Part shown: positions 38,041 to 42,831 of the stretch, one piece after another | How the letters are laid out: every line of letters begins with the position of its first letter | Position numbering within the stretch: position 1 is the first letter of the stretch | Assembly: GCA_025201705.1 (NCBI GenBank) | Contig: MU616784.1 | Coordinates: 1-42,831, forward strand | Source: Dissophora ornata | Taxonomy: Eukaryota; Mortierellomycota; Mortierellomycetes; Mortierellales; Mortierellaceae | Length of the DNA stretch: 42,831 nt | Reading direction: 5' to 3' | The notes under the pieces: model-generated | Seen by the model: only the letters and a program-made list of their open reading frames with translations | Databases searched by the model: none | What the model was told of the DNA's origin: nothing | Translations under genes and position numbers: made by a program

Positions 38041-41000
38041 ATGGACCACGATCCACTGGTCAGTGTTAATTCGATACCCATGCTTTGTCTCGTGCACGAA
38101 CATCTGGGTACCGTGCACCAGTAATATTTAAGATCCCATCTTCGTCAGGGATGCTAACCTCAAAAAAAATTAAAATAGATCGACGCGTCAACGCCTTCGA
38201 CCAACAACGATTCCTTTCCGCACAAACGAAGTATCTCCAGTGATGACGACGCGCGTTTTGACCTCGACCATAATATGAATAGGGCGCACTCCACACCGCT
38301 GAACCACAATTACTCAGACAGCGACACAAACGACACGAAACGACGAAGGATCCATGGCGAAGGTACTCCCTTCACACTGCCCGCCAACAACAATAGCACG
38401 GGCAACACCACCAGCCGTGACATCAGACCAAGCAACGCAAGCAAAGCACCTATACCTTCAACACCATCTACCCCTCCTCACACTACAGGCAATGTAGCCG
38501 CTATTGACACTACAACTAGTAGCATCCGTCCTGAGCATCATCCCTTAGAACATGATTCAGGGCATCGGTCATTAGAGCTGCGTCGGCCAACCAAAAGAAT
38601 CAACTACGCTGAGGAAGGCGATACTGACGAGGATGAAGAGTACGAGGAAGACGCCCCACCAAGCCGAAGAAGAAGTAGCGCTCATTCTAGTGGTACACAG
38701 GCAAGGTTATCCTCCCAAAGACATGTCCTGAGTGACGACGACGGCGACTCTGAAAAGAGCAACGACATTAAATCTGAGCAAAAGACGGACATGTCTGGAC
38801 CGCGTACATTGCGCGATCGTCGATCCATTACTGCGCCAAAGCCATTCCCCGAAGGCAACCCAATTCAGCCCCAACAAACATCGCGCTCTGGGCGGCACAT
38901 CAACTCACGCCAGAATGGAGGACGATATGAGGATACGAACAAGATATATCAGTCCAGTACTCGCTCCTTGGCTCCAAAGCGACCACCGCCTGTTGTGCGA
39001 CCCATCACGGAGAACATGAGGATCACCCGGGGCATGAGTGGCTCGTTGGTGCCAGATTCGCCAAATAGCCGCGATGTAACGCCAGATCGAACGAATCGTC
39101 AAAATGGCAGGACCAGCTCACGCTTCCATCACAATTTGTCCTCAGACGAAGAGCGGGATCTCGACGACCAAGAGAGACACGATCAAGGCGAGGACGACGA
39201 AGACGAGGAGATGGAGGAAGGACAAGCAGACGACGAGCAAGCCGCCAGCTTTAATAATCAGGACGACAGCGGCCTCATCCGCATGACCCGACTGAGGGCT
39301 CGTGTTCAGGCGCAAACCGCAAGCAGCTCAAGACACGCCTCGCAGAGACCCTCACGATCAAAGGCAATTCAATCTCAGTCTCATCAGGAATCTCAGCAAG
39401 ATACAGATCGCAAGTATGATTTGAGGGAGCGACCAAAAAATAGACCGACCTACATAGCCGATCGACCAGTCCCTTCGCCAAGTAGACCTAGGGCGTCCAG
39501 AATAAGTTCCTTTGGTGGACATAATCCATTTTCTCGACCAAGGCAAGGCCGATCCAGTCTACTCGATGCTCTTGCACGTGCTGGAGGTTCGTCGAGTGAG
39601 GAGCATGATGTACCCAGCTTCAAAAGGCGAGGAGGCGCCTCAGAACCCCGCGGATCAAGTTCACGGATCCTGCCGATGAATATGCATGAGCTTGCAGAGT
39701 CGAGGAGAGACATCATTGCCTCACGAGCAGGGCAGTTGGCCGACACTGATCCTTTGGCTGTGGGCAACACTGTTGATTTTGATAAAGTCGGCGGACTGGA
39801 CCATCACATCAAGTCGTTGAAGGAAATGGTCATCCTACCGCTCTTGTATCCTGAAGTGTACTCTCATTTTCAAATGATGCCTCCTCGAGGCGTACTCTTC
39901 CACGGACCTCCAGGGACAGGAAAGACTCTCTTGGCGCGCGCATTGGCATCTAGCTGCTCAACAGAGACGCAGAAAGTGGCGTTTTTCATGCGCAAAGGCG
40001 CCGATTGTCTGAGCAAGTGGGTGGGAGAGGCTGAACGACAGCTTCGTCTCCTATTTGAGGAGGCCAAGGCATGGCAGCCCAGTATCATTTTCTTTGACGA
40101 AATCGATGGTCTTTGCCCAGTTCGCTCAAGCAAGCAGGAGCAGATCCATGCATCTATTGTGTCAACCATGCTGGCGCTCATGGACGGTCTTGATGGACGA
40201 GGTATTAAGAGCAAAGTAGTACTTTGATCAGCTCACCCCTTTTGAGTCCTTCACTCTAACAGCTTCTTTCTTATACACTCAGGTCAGGTCATTGTCATTG
40301 GCGCCACCAATCGCATAGATGCCATTGATCCGGCCCTGCGTCGTCCAGGTCGATTCGACAGAGAGTTCTACTTTCCTCTGCCCAATGAAGCTGCCCGTAG
40401 AGCCATTATCGACATCAACACCAGCGGGTGGGTCCCCCCTTTGGACGACGGCTTCAAGGATGAGCTGGCCAGAATGACTACTCGGTACTGTGGGGCGGAT
40501 ATCAAGGCGCTGTGCACAGAAGCTGCCTTGAAGGCCATTCGACGACGCTACCCACAGATCTATGAGAGCAACGAGAAGCTGCAGATCGACGCTTCGAAAA
40601 TCATAGTCGAAGAGGTCGACATGCTCAAGTCTGCCAAGTCTTTGACACCCGCCTCTTATCGTGTCACTGGTGCCACGGCCTCACCCTTACCTGATAATAT
40701 GAAGCCGCTGCTCCAGGACCAGTTTGGCGCTATTTGCAGAGTTGTCGATACACTGTTCTCAGGAACCAGCAAGCGCTCGTCCAAGGGCAGCAATAATGAG
40801 GACGATGACGCATCATTCCAGGCAATGGGATATAGGAGTTTTGAGAAGCTAAAGACGTTCAGACCAAGGATGATTATTACAGGCCATCGCGGAATGGGTC
40901 AGCGATACATCGGGCCGGCTCTTCTCCATTACCTGGAAGGATGTACTGTCCAGCAGTTCGACTTGGCAGCATTAATGTCTGAGTCGAGCAGAACGCCGGA

Positions 41001-42790
41001 AGCTGCATGCGTTCAATACTTTATTGAGGTGAAGCGGCATGCGCCCAGTGTCATCTACATTCCTCACATCGATGTATGGTGGTCTGTTGTTTCAGAAGCT
41101 GTGAAGGCAACCTTCTCCAACCTCCTGGAGGATCTCAACCCAGAGGATGGGATTTTGTTTTTGGCCACGAGCGAGGTGCCGCTGTCAAACTTGCCCATCA
41201 CAATCAAACGCTGGTTCCTATCGAGCGCCAAGGGCCGGGTCGAATTATCTTCTCCAGGGCCCAAGGACCGAGAGTTGTTCTTTGAATCGCTTTTGAAAGA
41301 CCTCTTGCGCCCGCCCACTGATTTCAAGGTTCGACAATCCGTTCCTGCTCAGCTGGAGCCGCTCAAGAAAGCCCCGCCACCACAGCCCCGAGTGCCAACC
41401 GCAGAAGAGAAAAAGTTGCTGTTGGAACATGACCAGTATGTGCTTCGAGAACTCCGCATCTCTCTGCGTACCATTGTGGACGAGCTATACAAGGAGCGCA
41501 AGTTCAAACCGTTCTTTAGGCCAGTTGAGCCGGAAGAGTTGGTGGATTATTATCAAGTTGTGAGGAAGCCTATGGATTTGGCGACAATCAGCGAGAAGAT
41601 CAATGACCGGATATACCTGGAGGTCAAGGAATTCATGGCGGATATTGATTTAATTGTGGAGAACGCCTCTTTGTACTACCACATCCAGGACCCTAGCAGG
41701 ACTATCCACAAGGTGGGTTTGCATTCATTGCGAAGGTATTGTCGAGACTCCAAGCATTGCTTTGGCTTACTTTTTTTTATTATTATTTTTTTCTGATATG
41801 AAATAGGCGCGTGCTCTACAAGACGTCGCTCATGCGATGGTTGGCCGCCTTGACCCCGAGCTGATTATTGAGACTGAAAAGACGGCCGCCCGTTTTCGAC
41901 AGGAGGTCAAAGCTCAACAAAGGACACAGGGCGAAAGGATCAGTCGCCGTCGCCTCGGCCTTGAGGCTGAGGCAGTACTGGATGACCCCGAGGTGCTTCT
42001 ACGAAACCGTGCGGCACTCACCAACAAGTTGATTTCAATGGATTCTGCCCGCGAGGCCAGTGTGGACGTATCTGTGAAGATGGAACAAGTTGGACAGAGT
42101 CAGCAGCAGGAAGACGAGGAACTGAATCATGGCGCCGCAGCTACTACAGCTATTGGTGCTGCTGCCGCCGATGCAATCGGGCTAGTAGATCGCGCCGACA
42201 ATAGTGAGGATAGCGGGACTTCTCTGTCATTGGCCCCATCGCGTGGTGATTCTAGCATAACAAGTACAACCGCAGCGGACGCCGACCTCGAGGAGGAGAA
42301 GTCGTCGCCTATTGTGAACGGAGGAATGGAAGTGGATTCGCCGCCAAAGCACAGTGCCGTTGAAGAGGTGGACGTTTCTGCGACGAAGAACCGAGTGATG
42401 GGTGAGGCGATTGTGTCAGATATGATAATGCGCACAGAGGGGGATGTGAACATGGCTAATACATCTGGAGGCAACAGTCCTAGTCCAGCTGCTGCAGTTC
42501 ATTCATTTGGTGCGGATGAAAACGGAGGGCAGGATGTGGCTGTGGATATTGTTGATCCTCTGGATACCACTGGACAGCCGATGGACTCTATAGCATCAGC
42601 CCCTGAAATGGAAGTGGAAGAGGAGCCAAAGGAGATAGTTCTCGATATGGAAGAAGTTGTGCATCTGCAGGCGGCTCTTGTCACAGACACTGACGGAAGT
42701 AGTGTCGAGGAACTTGATCAGTTGCGCGCCTCTCTTTACGCGGACATCTGGGAGCGTCGATTCGACTGGGATAAACATGCTCAGCTCTTG
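38041..42790 (+). CDS. ATAD2: Yta7/Abo1/ATAD2 AAA-ATPase with bromodomain (3' end missing)
   Basis: Exons 38041-38058, 38179-40201, 40283-41712 and 41807-42790 give 1485 residues before the gene runs off the window at a gtaagt donor. The start has an optimal context (gccaccATGG). The 174-residue-plus disordered N half is rich in Ser, Arg and acidic runs. AAA1 carries Walker A GPPGTGKT (582-589), Walker B IIFFDEID and the RRPGRFDRE arginine finger. AAA2 is degenerate: GHRGMGQ at the Walker A position lacks the Lys, as in the family. The bromodomain (about 1065-1190) has LRISLRTIVDELYKERKFKPFFRPVE and PMDLATISEKI, but NASLYYHI replaces NALEYN, so the acetyl-lysine-binding Asn is absent. Relatives are hexameric nuclear machines that load or remove histone H3-H4. 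Confidence 0.93.
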
Positions 42791-42831
42791 GTAAGTTTCT
42801 TTCTTTGTGTGTGGCGCGCCTTTTTTTTTTT

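Noticed and set aside
37961..38131. Alternative N terminus for the ATAD2-like gene starting at 37961
   Set aside because: Its frame joined at the gtcagt donor gives an immediate stop. It would need a different donor, and its start context is weak compared with the optimal gccaccATGG at 38041.

Overview
The window is eukaryotic nuclear DNA from a filamentous, early-diverging fungus. A Mortierella-type (Mortierellomycotina) genome is my best guess. The evidence is: compact genes with mostly 75-280 bp GT-AG introns, homoisocitrate dehydrogenase of the fungal alpha-aminoadipate lysine pathway, a Bim1-type copper protein, a Kic1/Nak1-type Ste20 kinase, and several genes (NDUFAF6, ZNF511, ABITRAM, HMMR, GPLD1, TSTD2 relatives) that look closer to animal families than to yeast ones. 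The species assignment is inference; no marker gene settles it. Gene models were built by hand from splice signals, reading-frame continuity and remembered family alignments.

Layout. 1-1264: no convincing gene. 1265-2709 (-): complex I assembly factor NDUFAF6, sharing a 169-bp divergent promoter with a ZNF511-type zinc-finger gene (2879-4259, +). 4419-6836 (+): intronless protein with seven to eight Myb/SANT repeats and a mitochondrial-looking N terminus. 6954-8783 (-): nine-exon geranylgeranyl diphosphate synthase. 8784-13310 is a gene-poor, repeat-rich island. It holds a tRNA-Ala(AGC), a tRNA-derived SINE with a perfect 17-bp target-site duplication, a second poly(A)-tailed retroposon-like insert with a 9-bp duplication, an orphan ORF (10921-11646) and long stretches without genes.

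13311-17275 (+): secreted GPI-specific phospholipase D with a His/Ser-rich insert. 18073-18833 (+): GPI-anchored Bim1-like copper protein. 19225-19887 (-): PRKRIP1 spliceosomal protein, divergent from a RHAMM/HMMR-like coiled-coil protein (20538-24800, +). 25089-26661 (+): LYS12 homoisocitrate dehydrogenase. 26891-28148 (+): ABITRAM (FAM206). 28562-33572 (-): Kic1/Nak1-like Ste20 kinase. 33924-35602 (-): transcription-type cyclin with a GC-AG intron. 35889-37593 (-): TSTD2/TrhO-type rhodanese protein. 38041 to beyond the right edge (+): Yta7/Abo1/ATAD2 AAA-ATPase with bromodomain, truncated by the window end.

No operon or cluster ties these genes into one pathway. They are mostly housekeeping genes: lysine and isoprenoid synthesis, complex I assembly, splicing, transcription, chromatin, spindle and polarity signalling. 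The least expected items are the two nested-style retroposon insertions near the tRNA, the possibly mitochondrial multi-Myb protein, a fungal RHAMM with both ends of the animal protein recognisable, and His-rich tracts in two unrelated proteins. I do not see a convincing new multi-gene system such as a defence island or biosynthetic cluster.
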